64,000 nt of DNA from Lepidostoma basale (Eukaryota; Arthropoda; Insecta; Trichoptera; Lepidostomatidae). The position numbers and the translations under genes are program-made. Of this stretch, positions 30,063 to 42,560 are shown one piece after another. The first letter of the stretch is position 1, and every line of letters starts with the position of its first letter. A model generated the notes under the pieces. The model was not told the DNA's origin and did no database searches. It worked only from the letters and a program-made list of their open reading frames with translations. Location: assembly GCA_022606425.2 (NCBI GenBank), contig JAHDVF020000075.1:1-64000 (forward strand). The letters run 5' to 3'.

Positions 30063-33000
30063 TCAGTCTCGGAGAGGGGAGACCGTGTGCGGCCGGGCAG
30101 GGTACTTGCACCCTAGCACCTGCAGCTGGAACTCCGCATCCAGGAGACGCTGCGAGGTGGCCGGGTCCTGCATGACGTAAGCCACACCCACAGGCCCGCC
30201 CCAAGAATAGGCGTAGTCCCCGCGCCGCAGGAATCCGCACGCCACTCCATCACGGTACACTCCTTCCATCCCCAGCAAGGGAACCTGCACAGCCAGCATC
30301 GGGGAATGAGCATAACTCCTTCGCATTCTACAATCATGGGATATACGTACCTCCCTATCACCCGCCTGCTAAACCATTCTATATTATTTCAATCCAAATT
30401 ACAACATTTATAATAATTAAACACACCCAAGATATAAATATACAAATTTTCATTGACGCAGAATCATTCTTTCTGTTTATGTAATACCCTTTTATGTTTG
30501 TATTTTCAATTATTTTGTTTGTCACAAATTGAATTTTAAATAAAATATTGAATTTTAAAAGAGCTTTATTTTAGACGGAAAATGAAATGAATGTTGCCCT
30601 AATTAAACTAACGATGGCAAACTAAAGTAAAGCTGTTCGAAAGTAATAATAATAATAATAAAGGACACGTTTGTTTTCTAGAAGATTTATTATATTCTAT
30701 AGAAACCAGACGTTTTCATTGGTATTACCTTTCCAGAATTATGTTTACCTGAGCTCCAAGAGTAAAGTACACGTAGTTCTTGCAGACCCCCTGGGCCCTC
30801 TGCGCTTCCAGCGCGGGAGCCCCGATATATCCTCCCTGCGGGCGGCATAGGGCCCCCAGCCCCGCCTCCAGCGGCGTGTCCTCGGCTCGCAAGTCTGCCC
30901 CCCACAGGTGCTGCCCTGCACACGTACCACGCACTCTCATTACATATTCGATAATTCATAAGGAATTCTGCGATTACGATTTGAAACTGAAATGACTGCA
31001 CGGAAGTGAAATAGTAGGTATAATAGATGCAAGCATCACCACTCTCGGCCTGCAGGGAGAGGAGGGCCCGCCAGCCGGCGTGCGTCCAGCCCGGGACGGC
31101 CTGCAGCCGGGCCAAGAGGCCCTCGAGGGCGGGGCCGGGCGCGTGCAGCTCCCAGAGCGCCTCTCCACTGCCTCCCCCACCCCCCCGCACCACGCGCACC
31201 CCGCCCAGCGCCTCGTGAGAGGAGGCGCGCATGGCGCCCAAGGGCCGGTCCAGCACCTGCTCTAGGATCTTCTGGCTGAGGACACGAAGAGTAACTTAGC
31301 GCCTAATATAGGTACACAATGTGCGACACTGTTGTCATTGTCAAACAGGTTCCTGAACTGTTCACCTGGCGGGTCCCTGGAGGGATAGCGCGCCCAGCTG
31401 CGAGGTCAAGTCCTGCAGGGAGGCGTGCAGCGCGTGCTGGCGCAGGGCGGCGCGTATGTGCGCCAGGACGTGCGGCGCGGAGAAGGCGTGCGCCATGATG
31501 TAGTACTGCTCCCCCTGCTCCACGCACACGTGCACCTCGGCCTCCACGCCGCCGTGCGTGTTCAGGGCGCACGAGTGCACAACGTCTCTAGGATATTGCA
31601 AACATTGTCAATCTGTTGTGTAATAATATAATATTTAGGGTATGAGCGATTTCGCTGTTCAGTTGGTGGATGAAGAAAAAATTAAATTGAAAGTGAAACA
31701 CACCCGGGGCGGGCGGCACCCAGCTCTGCCGTGAAGAGGAGGGCGGCAGCCCTGGCGGCCTCGGCCCCCCCTAGAAGGAACTTGCCTTGCGCCGAGAAAT
31801 CAAAGAGAGCCGCCCCCTTGCGGCACTGGAGGGCCTCCGCGCCGATCTGCAACACGCGGGCCGAGCAGTGAGCACTCTGACTGTGTGACGGACACTCTGA
31901 CACTATGGCTGCCTTTAGCGTACTCACCACGTCGTGGTGCTGCGAGAAGCCGAAGGTGTAGTCTCCCCGAACGGCGTCCCGGTAGCGGGTGTCCTGGCCG
32001 GGGGCGTGTCCGTACTGGCCGTACCAGTCGTAGGGCGCGGGCGGCGCCGGCGAGGCTGGCCGAAAGAAGGCGGGCAGCTCCCAGCCGGCGCGCGTGATGG
32101 GCACGGCCCCCGCGGCCGCCAGCTGCCCCTGCACGGGGGACTCCTGCAGCCCGCGCCCGGCCAGCGGCTCGTCCCACGGAAACACCTGGCCATCATCAAC
32201 ATCATCATATGGACCAGTTGTCATAAGTAGTCCCTTTAAGTTTATCAAATCATCGTGAATTATGCAAAAAGTGGTGAATTTTACCCATAAATAATTCACG
32301 CCATGGAACACATCGGTTGAAGGATCAGAGCAGCGGGTTGGGCTCAGGACTCAAATGTGTATTACAATAATAAGTTTAGGTATAATGAGAATGTGACGAT
32401 ACAAATGTTATATGTTGGGTTTGGTTAACGACGATACGGGAAAGTGGACATATGAGCCCTGAATTTCTTGTATTTTAATACTATTGAGGACGTTGAACGA
32501 GTTCAGTTATGGTTTATAAAAGTACATAATACGAGTATTTCAAGCTAGAACGAGCAATCTTCGCCGACGCGCGACTCCTGGTAAGGGTCACATGCAGACT
32601 GCTCCGTAGCCCTACAGGGTGTGCCGTGAGAACTGACCACGCCGAAGTTGTGCGCGTACCCCTCGTGGCAGCGTTCGCGCAGCCAGCGCTCGCTCCTCAC
32701 TTGCGCCGAGGAGAAGCGCCGCAGGTCGTACGGGAACATGCCCAAGGTCGGCCTGCCATCACACACAACACTCATTATAGCGATGGAAGCGAGGTCATCA
32801 GTGATAATGTAGGTACATGTTGTAAATAGAAAAAGGCCCGACCTGCCGTGGGTAACCCATTCGGCCATCTGTTCGGCGCAGGCTGGGGAGAACATTACGC
32901 CCGCTGAGTTGTAGCCATAGTTGTGATACAGTCCTGTGAACGAAATCACAATCAAATATATGAATCCCAAAAATCTTACGAGGGTTGGCTGAAAGCCGAT

Positions 33001-36000
33001 AATACGCACCAAAGAGCTGCGTGTCCTCGCCCATGATCGGCTTATGGTCCGGCGTGAAGGACTCGGGGCCGCAGATGGTAGAGCGCACCCCCGTCCCTGC
33101 CAGCGCGGGACACAGCTCTGCCGCTCCCTGCGCATTCGGCCCGAACACCTCCCAGTCTAGGTCGTACAGCTGGAAGGCGAAGTCCTCGGCCACATCCTGC
33201 GGAGTAATGATACGTACACGCCTTATAAGATGCGAATGTCCAAGGTGAAGGCCGCACTCATTTTAGTCGTCATGCCATAGTGAATATTCAATGAACACTC
33301 TCTGGCTAAGTTGCATACCAGTTCGAGTTAACAGAAAAAAAGACAATACCTCCGTGAGGAGATGTGGATTCTTCTCGTAGCCACCGACGCAGATGGCGTC
33401 TCCTTGTATGCGGAAGTAGACGGCGCGGTCGTGGTCCCTGACGTTCGGGAGAGAGCGCGCGCCCGGGATGGCCTCGTACACCACGTAGGCGTGCTTCATG
33501 CTCACCAGCGGCAGGCGAGGCAGCCCGCCCCGCCCGCGCACCACCCCGCCCCAAGCTCCTGCAATCCAACCAATTCTCTTATTTGCCCCGCTTTTCGGGG
33601 ATATAGTAAGAATACGATATACAAGAAAGAACGGTACCGGCGCAATTGATCACGCACTTGGTAGAGATAGGCCCCGCCGCTGTTAGCACCCCTTTGACCT
33701 CCGGATGGCCGAGCGGATCGGAACCAGATAGGATCTCCAGTACCGACGTTCCCTCCAACACCTGCAACTCGTTAAATCATCGGAAAATATTGTTTGAAAG
33801 AAGAGAAACAGCTTGAATTGTGATAGTGATGGTGGTCACCTGCGCGCCGCGCTGCCTGGCCACCTTGAGGAGGGCGGCCGTGGCCATGGCCGGGTCCACG
33901 CAGCCGTCCCCGGGGCAGAAGAGCGCGGAGGCGAGCGGCCCGCCCAGCAGCGGCCAGCGGGAGTGCACGTCCGCCGGGCTCAGCTCCTCGCTCGCCACCC
34001 CCAGCGCCCGCCCCAGGCCGGCCAGGCGCGAGTACTCCTCCGTGCGGATCTGGATATAATACGAGTGCATCATCTTTATTTGCTGTCCTTTCAGAACCTC
34101 GACCCTCCAGACCTCGTGTTTCCCAACGGAAACTTTGTTTTGACCTGGAACCTTCTATTAGGAAGGTATGAAACCAGAATCCGCTAGCAAGTAAACTTCT
34201 GCAAGCGCCTTTCACGTCGTAAATACCCCCTGCAAGTTAACACGCGCATGTTTCGAAAAGTTGCGGGGTCTAGTTGTAGAGGTCGTTTACAAAGTAGAAG
34301 TTTTCTTGCCAGCGGACACCACCCTTAAAAGCGTAGCAGTAGGAGCGTCCAATCAAATTATTTTGTAATATAAATCTCTATACCATCGAATCGATGTGAC
34401 ATTTTCACAGTCGTTGGACATATGTAAAGAAGCAACTGACCTTGGAAAGCGAGATAAAGAGGCCTCCGTTGTTGATCCAGCCGGCGGGCTGGCCGCACTC
34501 GGCCTCCAGGGCGCCGTAAATCTCTCGCGAGCGCGCCAGCAGCCGCACGTCCAGATCGTTGGGTCGTAAGCTCCACACAATCCCTGCGGGCACCACACGC
34601 GCACTTGTCAATACACACGACGATGTCTTCAAATATAACTCAACTGACACTGGCCTTACCTGAAGAGTGCCACGTGGTCCCAGAAGTGATCCTGGCCCGC
34701 TCCAGGAGGACGGCGCGGACCCCCTTCTTGGCGAGGGCATACACGGTGCTGCAACCGGCAATGCCGCCGCCTGGAACAGTCATTGTAAACATGCAAATAT
34801 GTTTTGATCGTCTTTAACAAACACGATGAATACATTCACAATTCTTCTGTGTGGCGTCGCGTCGGTGAGAGGGTATGGACGCTCACCGACACTTCTTCTC
34901 GTTTTCACAATTATTTCAATAAAATGTTTTAGTATCTTCAATACGTTGTTGGAGCGTTCGATGGTCTATATAAGTGAGCCGTTTTGTAAAATCGATTACC
35001 CCAAGGGCGCACTAGGAAAAGATTGACCGAATAGTGCAGACTACAGTAGTCTCTTGAGAGATAAACTCGCACTTATTAATAACATGCAGACTATTCCACG
35101 CCAACGGGCCCGCAACGCCGAAAGCTCGATAACATACTTGCTATATTAGCTCTAACTGAAATCACGATTTTATTCGCATTGGTTTCCACTGATCGGAGTA
35201 AACGTTGCCAGAGGTCGGAAATATATGCTGGCGCTCTCCGGTGCCAGACCTTAAACACGTCAAACGCAATTCGTATGATATTTTACTCGCTCCTCGATTC
35301 TGACCCAGTGAAGTTCCTTCAGAAGTGACGTGATATGGCAATATTCGTATTCTCCCTTAATCAATCGGGCAGCACCATTGATATCAAATTGTAATGAACG
35401 TGGGTGGCGGAGCGGTGAGCGAGGTAAAAGTCCACCAATAGAATTGCATAAAAACTCCGCCCGGAGATTTTATACAATTCTATTGGTGAATTTTTAGCTC
35501 GCTCACCGCTCCGCCACCTAGCTCCGCTCCGGTGGACAGGCACCCTTATTCACCGAGCACTAGTATTTACAATAAACCGAGCATGTACAACTGACAGAAG
35601 AAGGGTGAGAGCAGAATAAATGCTGTAAAGATGAGGTCCCTAAGACGATGTACGACAGAATTTCAAATACTGATATAAGAAAGGAATGTAGAGCGAAAGA
35701 AGGTATTATGAACAAAATTATGAAAAGATCGCTGCGTTGATTCAGACATATGGAACGCATGGGTGGAGAAATAATGGTTAAGAAAGTATACGCTAATGAT
35801 GTAAATGGAGTACGGAGTCGAGGTAGACCGAGGAAAACATGGCATGACCAAATTAATCAGATTTTAAAAGTTGGTCATGTCAGAAATCTGAAGAATCGAC
35901 GTTGTTTGAATGTGGAGGCAGTTAGAGAGGTGTCAGGATAGAGTAGTGTGGCGGTCTATTCTCTCTGTTTATCCCTGCGGAGAAACGGCGTGATGGTTTT

Positions 36001-37103
36001 GTTGTTGCTGTTGTTGTGGTTACATTTGATAATGTTTTATTGTTAGTAAGACGAAACATATCCTTCCCATAAAATATGATAAGACTTCTATACAACAAAG
36101 GTTTTCATTCGTATCAATTATTTAATTTGGAGTTTTACACCAAGAAACTAACTAACTAACTAACCATCACGCCGTCTCCCCGAAGGGGTAGGCAGAAAGA
36201 ATGGACTGCCACACATTTCTTTCCTGACATATTTCTCTCGCTTCCTCAACATTCATACATCGTGTCAGGCACGCGCGTCGATTTCTCTGACTCCTCATGT
36301 GGCCAACATTCAATATTTGGTGCCACGTTTTCCTCAGTCTTCCTCTATTTCTGGTTCCATTTACATCGTTAACCTATATTTTTTTACCATTCTTCAAATC
36401 AAATCAATTTATTTTCTCAAAAGATATTACAAACAACAATTTTAGTTTAAGGCATCTATTAAGGACAGGTAAAACATTAAAATATATAATACCAGGAACG
36501 CATGAGAGATGGTTCGAGATTAGGAATACAAGATATTCTCCAAAGTCAAGAGTATTTGTCTTCTGAATTTTCTTTCTTTCTTCATTCAGTCTTTCGTTAA
36601 TAATAAAATGTTGATAAAATCCAGCGGCACGTGGTGGCTAACTCACTAATTACCCATTTCCTACTGCCCTAAATTCGTGAGAATAAGAGAAAAATACTTA
36701 ATATTAACGTTTGAAAATGCCGTAGCAAGGAGAACATGTCATTACCATAAAAAAAACTATAACTTCTAAAAAAACAGACGTTCTAATTCGTATTAATCAT
36801 CGAATGAGGAGTTTAATATCACTGTTAATAAATTAAACTAAGTGTTATTTTTATTTGACTTTCAATGCCTAATAATAATAACAACAATCTGTGCTAATTT
36901 CTTTAGATACACATATTTTTAAACTTCCCCCATTGAATATAAACAAGATGTTCGTATGCCGATGTCCCTGTATCTGTTTAAAAATAGTTTCTTCTGAATA
37001 TATTCCAATTCAATAGACGTCTTTATATATAAAAGCAAAGAAATTACCAATAACTACCACCTCCGCCTCAGAAGGAATACTTGGAGTGGAAGTAGAAGCC
37101 CTC
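30063..37103 (-). CDS. SARDH: Sarcosine dehydrogenase, mitochondrial (first exon not located)
   Basis: FAD enzyme that oxidatively demethylates sarcosine to glycine in mitochondria, passing the methyl to tetrahydrofolate and electrons to ETF. Fifteen minus-strand exons were found: 37103-37048, 34770-34660, 34583-34441, 34049-33840, 33761-33638, 33558-33350, 33196-33010, 32933-32843, 32752-32638, 32185-31928, 31846-31704, 31587-31366, 31275-31040, 30915-30749 and 30284-30063. All phases agree and they give 830 aa. The exon with ATG and targeting peptide was not found. The Rossmann motif [12 protein letters not shown] is split across the first two exons. SGTTWHSSG carries the His expected to bind FAD. 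PYDLRRF and the C-terminal folate-binding GcvT-like half (from about [11 protein letters not shown]) separate it from simpler oxidases. DMGDH is the main alternative, but FPWDEPLAG and the overall length fit SARDH better. The donor after 32843 (GTCGGG) is weak. Confidence 0.88.
35384..35525. repeat. Foldback MITE in SARDH intron
   Basis: Arms GGTGGCGGAGCGGTGAGCGA...ACCAATAGAATTG and its reverse complement (CAATTCTATTGGTGAA...CCGCTCCGCCACC) flank a short centre (GCATAAAAACTCCGCCCGGAG). About 45-bp arms, no coding capacity. Confidence 0.8.
35590..36005 (+). pseudogene. LINE reverse-transcriptase C-terminal fragment and 3' end
   Basis: The broken plus frame contains KRSLR...[21 protein letters not shown] and [12 protein letters not shown], typical of LINE C-termini. 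It is followed by GTGTGGCGGTCTATTCTCTC and GGCGTGATGGTTTT. The same 3' sequence is in the fragments at 39.1 and 56.9 kb, and reversed at 36.15 kb. Confidence 0.75.
36145..36400 (-). pseudogene. LINE C-terminal fragment, reverse orientation
   Basis: AACCATCACGCCGTCTCCCC, then a segment complementary to the C-terminal coding part of the family at 35590-36005 (CCACGTTTTCCTCAGTCTTC, TTTACATCGTTAAC). The two copies are head-to-head about 150 bp apart within the large first identified SARDH intron. Confidence 0.7.
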
Positions 37104-37639
37104 CTGATGATGGAAACATTTTGTTTTGAACTTAATAATCTTCGGAAACGATACATTTTATGCTAAAACTGGACAGTTTTGTGTTACGATTGATGAGTTC
37201 CGAAGTGATATATTATATCGTACTATACTCGCGGGCCTAACTTCTTTAAATTAGTAACTAAGGTGATGTAACCCGCGCCCAACGGACGCGTAGATCGGGA
37301 TAACTAGCCAAATTAGATAATTTAGATTTTCATTTATTGGTTGTGAGAAACCGGAGCGAACCGGAGTGGCAGCCTAAAAATAACAAAATTTGGGTATGAC
37401 ATGTGGCATTGACCTTGGCATTATGTTCTGTCACTGTGATAACAGATAACACTCACCATAGATTTGAAAACTCCTCTATTTTATTCACCGAGCACTAATA
37501 TTTACAATAAACTGAGTATGTACAACTCATTTAGTTACTCAGAAAAGTGGTCTCTGGGATCAATCAATACGCCCGTATATTACCGAGGTTGAAATTGACG
37601 CAGTAGATTGATGAATACATAGGTACACCCCTGTCATTA

Positions 37640-38110
37640 TAATAATAATGCCCTTTGCCCGTAAGTGCGAGCATAAAGAACACCGAAATAATTAGATTGT
37701 CTTCTGTGCCACCTGATGTGGCTATATAGTCTTGTTTCAGATAAACAGGCATTGTCACACTCCGGACAAGAATATTCTACCCTCACGGCCTCACATGAAA
37801 TATAATAAAACGGACCTCGTCCTTTCCGTTTCTTCGGCCCCTGGAACGCAAAGAGGTCTCCTTTCTCCAGCGATTTCTCCACCCCACCTTATCGGTCGCT
37901 AAATTTTCCCAGTCCGTTTTCCTGTCTACACTATTCAACACAGTATGCAGGTGGTCCTTATATCTCTTGCGCTTCCCCCGAGCTTCCTGTTCACCTGTTA
38001 TCGTTCATGCGCAGCACGTGACCAGAGGTTGCAATTGATACAGAAGATTGATGCATTCATACACCCATGTCCCATTAGACGGAATATGAAATATTAATCG
38101 GAATCTATTG
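37640..38110 (-). pseudogene. LINE C-terminal fragment with zinc-finger-like tail
   Basis: The minus frame has a basic segment (GKRTGKI, then KKRKGRGPFY), followed by YSCPECDNACLSETRLYSHIRWH, a Cys2-His2-like tail common at the end of insect LINE reverse transcriptases. Multiple frame breaks. It lies between SARDH and EEF1AKMT2 and may contain or displace the missing SARDH first exon region. Confidence 0.65.
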
Positions 38111-38569
38111 TTTTTTATCTGGTTTCTTTAGACGCGACGGCTGGAAGACAGCTCGGCGCTCACTCATGGCCCGAGGAACGTAGCCCGTTAGGTAATGCGT
38201 GAGATATCTCGCTCTCCCAAACTATCTGCGTCGTGATGTAGTAAAAAATCTAGTAAACGGACGTTTTCATCATTAAATAGTGTACTGTGATATCACAATG
38301 CCGTTCTGATGTCTATTATGTCGTATGTCGCAGTTATATTTCACATTGATAATCGAAATAAAATATGAGATCACGGCTTAAGTCTCGATAACTAATGGCC
38401 CAGGAAAGCTCCATGTTGCAAATATTATCTATGTGCTTACGGCCTGATAAATACTTTCAAGACGGCATTGATTGTGTACCATAAATAGAGGAAAGGTAAC
38501 TGTCAAAATATTTTGACATGCGCCTTTGAGATAGTTATTGTTATTAAACCTTAACCTGCCAACATAGGG

Positions 38570-41500
38570 ATGTCTGAAGACGAAGAGTGCGAGCTGGACG
38601 GCTGTGAGCTCGGCACGGCCGAGTACTGGGACACGGTGTATGCGGCGGAAATAAACAACTACCAGAGGCACGGCGATGTCGGGGAGGTCTGGTTCGGAGA
38701 GGACAGCCTTATGAGGATAGTTCGCTGGTTCTCCGGCTCTTCCCTGCTTACTAAACAAGACCCCATTATCGACATCGGTTAGTTCTCTCTCCGAACCCGT
38801 TGATGTTTGTTGACATTGTGATGAAGCCAGAATAAATACGGTTGATAGTGATTCAAATAGAACTTCTAATGCTGAGATCAGGAAAGGAATAGAGAGCGGA
38901 AGAGAATATTATTTGAATGCCCTTTACATCATTACAGCGCGAGCCAAATCGACGTAAAGGGTATAGCTATCATATTGATTCTCATGACATGTGATAGGTA
39001 GCTAATCTAGTATATACCAAAGACAGTGTGACAATCACACTCCCATCACCAGGTATCGAATCCAGGACCTTCGGTGTGGCAGTCAAAGCACTTGTCACGA
39101 AGGTCGTAATTATAAAATAATCACTGTTGTTTTTGACATGGAACACATGAATGAAGAAAGAATGATTAAGAATGTATACATTAACAATGTGAATGAATAA
39201 CAGAGTCGAGGAAGACCAAGGGGAACATGGCGTGATCAAATCAATAAATGGATGCACCGGCCTGGCGCAGGAATATGGCTGAGTAAGTAAGGGACTTTGT
39301 GTTCTTCTAGGGTGCGGAAATGGCATGAGCCTGGTGGAGCTGGCCAGGGAAGGATTCACAGATCTGCTGGGAGTGGACTATTCCGCGCTGGCCATTCAGC
39401 TGGCCTCCCGAGTGGCCCAAGAACAAGCCCTCCAGATCAGATATGAGGTCAGTGGGCATTTAATGTCTTGATGAACAGGCTTTTATTTGCAACAAACATA
39501 CATAGTGCATCATGTCATAAAGTAATTGGAATGTATATTTATTTGCTCACTTTGCGATTAAAATCATATTTAGTAATTCTACATGGAGGTGTAAATCTTT
39601 AACCTTTTTATACAAAAACAGTTCTTAACTTCAGACTTGTAACTTTTTACATTAAGCGGTAAGTGCCACACTGTAGGGCCTGGGTTTGATTCCCAGCGAT
39701 GGCAGTGTGATTGTCACACTATCTTTGGTCCAGTGTAAGTTTCACATGATAATGAAATGGTGATAGATTAGCTACCTATCACATGTCATGAGAATCAATA
39801 TGATAATTATACCCTTTACATGGATTTGGGTTGCGTTGTAATGATGTAAAGAGCAATTCAACAAAATAATACCAACACTACAGTAGAATGAAAATTTGAA
39901 TAAATATGTTTACATGTATTTCCAATGATTATGAAATTCAAAGTTACTATTTTATATTGAAATGAAATATGTTTTTTCCACTTATAAATGGATATAACAA
40001 GTAACAGTTTTGAAATTATCAAACATTCATCCACAGAAGAATGTTAAGGAACTAATTTCTAACCAGTTACATTTCAGCGAAGACAGTTGTACAATAGTAA
40101 GTTGGGATATCCGCTCAAAGGAGAGACATGATTTTTAAAATGTATTATTAGGGGTGAAAATAAGTACTTGCTGTTTAATTAGAAATTTTATTTAAAAAAA
40201 CTGATAAAGAATATCTTAATCAAAGTATTTTCCATCACTTTCTCCTATCTTTCAGGCAATTTTCAAAATCTGTATTGAAAGAACGATGTGTCTTTTGATT
40301 TAATCCAGTCATCGACCCATTTTTTGGAATCATCATAAGAAAAAAATTGTTGATCAGCCAAGTCGTGTGTCATCTATCGAAACAAGTGGTAGTCGAAAGG
40401 AGCAATGTCTGGTGAATAAAGCGGGTGGTGTAGAATTTCCCATTTGAGCGTTTACAAATATTTTTTGTCAACTCCAACAACATGGGGTCGGGCATTGTCA
40501 TACTGCAAAATAACTTAGTCGTGTCTGTTGGCATATTGCGATCTTTTTTCCTGTAATGGTTTCATTGGGTTTGAGTAGCTAATAGTACACCACACTGAGC
40601 TGATCCCACCAGATACAGAGCATGACCTTGGAGCCATGGATATTTGGCTTTGCTGCTGATTTTGAAACTGACCAGGCTTTCCCCATGATTTTTTCCACTT
40701 TGGATTGTCGTAACGTATCCACTTATCATCACCAGTCATTGTCATAGTGTATCCTCTTTTCATCACCAGTCACGATACGGTGTCGAAAACCCTTTCTTTT
40801 TTGTCATTGAAGCGATTGTTCACAGGTGAAAAAGCGCCATCTCTCGGCTTCAATTCATACGGAACCCAATTTCCTTTTTTTAAATCATTCTTAAATCTTT
40901 TAAACGTTTTGAAATTGTTTGTTGTTCAACTCCTAATGATTATACATGTTCTTCTTGTGTCTGACATGGATCTGCATCGAGTAATGCTTACAATTCTTCA
41001 TCTTCAAATTTTTTCAGGACGCCGGAACACTAGTTCGACGTCAAAATCTTTTTCTTTAGAATGTCGAAACTAATCACTGCATGTTGTTTCTGATAGAGCA
41101 TGGTTGCCGTAAGTATCCACAATAATTCAATGTGCTTCCGCTGCAAATTTGTTTTGGATATAATAATGTAATAAAATTGATTTTTTTTTATTATGAAATC
41201 CGACATGTTTGAAGCGATGTAAAAATTGTTCTTTACATAAAAAAATACAATTTCAATAAGGAAAACAGCGAGAACTTATTTGTACCCCCAATACATATTC
41301 AGGATATTTAGTTATTGTAGGTTTTATAAATGCAGAAGCGTTTTTTTATGGTTTTTTTTTAATGATGAAAAAAATAAAGTTTGAATGAAGTTTTTATTAT
41401 TTTTGTTAAATCTTCTATTTTATTTACAAATACACAATGGAATAATTATGCCATTTATAATTGACACTTGCGGCCAAGCCCTTGCTGTTTTTATTTTATT

Positions 41501-41931
41501 TAAATCACTTGATGTTTAAAATAAATATTTTAGTAAATTGGTAGTATTATAAATTGTATCATAATGTTTCGCATTGTATTTATGGTTTCGTTTACATTTT
41601 TTTCCAGACTATGGACTTGTTAAATGATGACATCACAAAATACTGCGGGAAGTTTAAGGTTGCCCATGACAAAGGCACATACGATGCGGTCAGCCTCAAC
41701 CCTGAGGAGACTAAGTCCAAGCGTCTGGCATACATAGAGAGGGTCGCCAGTTTGCTGCGAGCAGACGGGCTGTTAGTCATTACTTCCTGCAACTGGACCG
41801 AGCGGGAACTACACCAACACTTTCAACACAAGTTCACTGTAAAACTCGTCCTGCCTACACCCAAATTTCAATTCGGTGGAAATATTGGTAATGTCGTCAC
41901 TTCTATGATTTTTGAAAAATTAAATACTTAA
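38570..41931 (+). CDS. EEF1AKMT2: eEF1A lysine methyltransferase 2 (METTL10)
   Basis: SAM-dependent methyltransferase of the seven-beta-strand class that modifies a lysine of translation factor eEF1A. Exons are 38570-38777, 39311-39447 and 41608-41931; phases match at both joins, and the product is 222 aa. The start MSEDEECELD is followed by GTAEYWDTVYAAEINNYQRH, typical of the family N-terminus. The SAM motif I DIGCGNGMSLVELA spans the first join. HDKGTYDAVSLNP and LLVITSCNWTEREL match the post-motif region, and the C-terminus is PTPKFQFGGNIGN. Intron 1 contains a LINE tail split by a SINE, and intron 2 (2.16 kb) contains another SINE and a decayed mariner. Confidence 0.9.
38840..39290 (+). 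pseudogene. LINE C-terminal fragment interrupted by a SINE, in EEF1AKMT2 intron 1
   Basis: Sequences at 38845-38925 (GATCAGGAAAGGAATAGAGA...) and 39119-39260 (GACATGGAACACATGAATGA...AACATGGCGTGATCAAAT) are consecutive parts of the family at 35.6-36.0 kb. They are separated by a minus-strand SINE. Confidence 0.7.
38930..39118 (-). repeat. SINE, minus orientation
   Basis: Reverse complement of the SINE at 39.65-39.86 kb. It shares GACAGTGTGACAATCACACT and the run from TGATTCTCATGACATGTGAT to GTAGCTAAT, and has a B-box-like GGATTCGATACC on the minus strand. Confidence 0.75.
39650..39865 (+). repeat. SINE, plus orientation
   Basis: A B-box-like GGGTTTGATTCCCAG is followed by CAGTGTGATTGTCACACTAT and a tail ending near AATTATACCCTTTACATGGA. 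A 3' part is also inserted at 54.88 kb and a reversed copy lies at 38.93 kb. Confidence 0.75.
40148..41292 (-). mobile_element. Decayed mariner transposon in EEF1AKMT2 intron 2
   Basis: About 28-bp terminal inverted repeats match: GGGGTGAAAATAAGTACTTG at the left, and the reverse complement of GAACTTATTTGTACCCCC at the right, with TA at the edge. The minus-strand transposase relic reads TGDDKWIRYDNPKWKKSWGK in an open piece (40515-40766), and further on DNARPHVVGVD...W.IL.HPLYSPDIAPFDYHL. These are mariner catalytic-domain motifs. Several stops and deletions; it is inactive. Confidence 0.88.
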
Positions 41932-42390
41932 CACGTAAAATTGAATTTGTCATTTACACACGTTTCCCCCCCACAATTGTTCCTAATTATTCTCCATTTG
42001 TTACCTTTGCATGAGGTTCGATATTCCCTGATGGTGGAGAGGGTGTAGAAGAAATTTCTACGATATCTTGTCTATCTTAGGGAATATGTCGTGGCTCTTT
42101 CTGACAGATTTCTTGCTAGGGATGCTAGACTACCAGTTACTCGGGAGAAGCCGAGGCATTCACATGGGTGTTCACTTTTTTCAACTGATCGGCAGTTGCA
42201 TGCGCAACTCTGAAATCCTGAGTGATATATATAGGTCTGTTCACCCCTGATAATTATCTTCAACAAAGGGGCAACATATTGTATTATCTCCCACGATGCA
42301 GAACCAACCTGCCGATGGTTGTGCTGGTAGGAAGAGCTATTTATTTTGCTAAACTGTGTCATTTCATTGAATTCATACAAAGGCATATAT

Positions 42391-42560
42391 AGGAATAACT
42401 TTTTGGAAACATTGTATTTTCATCACTTTTTTGCACTTTTCACAAACATGTTTCGGGACCCTTCAGTGTATGAATTTTAACAGTTAAATGACTTTGATCT
42501 TTGTTATCGAAAAGTGCATATAAGTGTTGTGAAAATATAATGTTTCCAAAAAGTTATTCA
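42391..42560. repeat. Foldback MITE with 33-bp terminal inverted repeats
   Basis: AATAACTTTTTGGAAACATT at the left and its reverse complement (AATGTTTCCAAAAAGTTATT) at the right, 168 bp apart, continuing inward for about 13 more bp. No coding capacity. Confidence 0.8.

Noticed and set aside
30063..34770. Dimethylglycine dehydrogenase or PDPR instead of SARDH
   Set aside because: These relatives share the domain order, but FPWDEPLAG, the PYDLRRF segment and the C-terminal exons fit sarcosine dehydrogenase best from memory; not tested by a search.
40515..40766. Host gene from the 83-aa minus ORF
   Set aside because: TGDDKWIRYDNPKWKKSWGK is mariner transposase, inside matching terminal inverted repeats.
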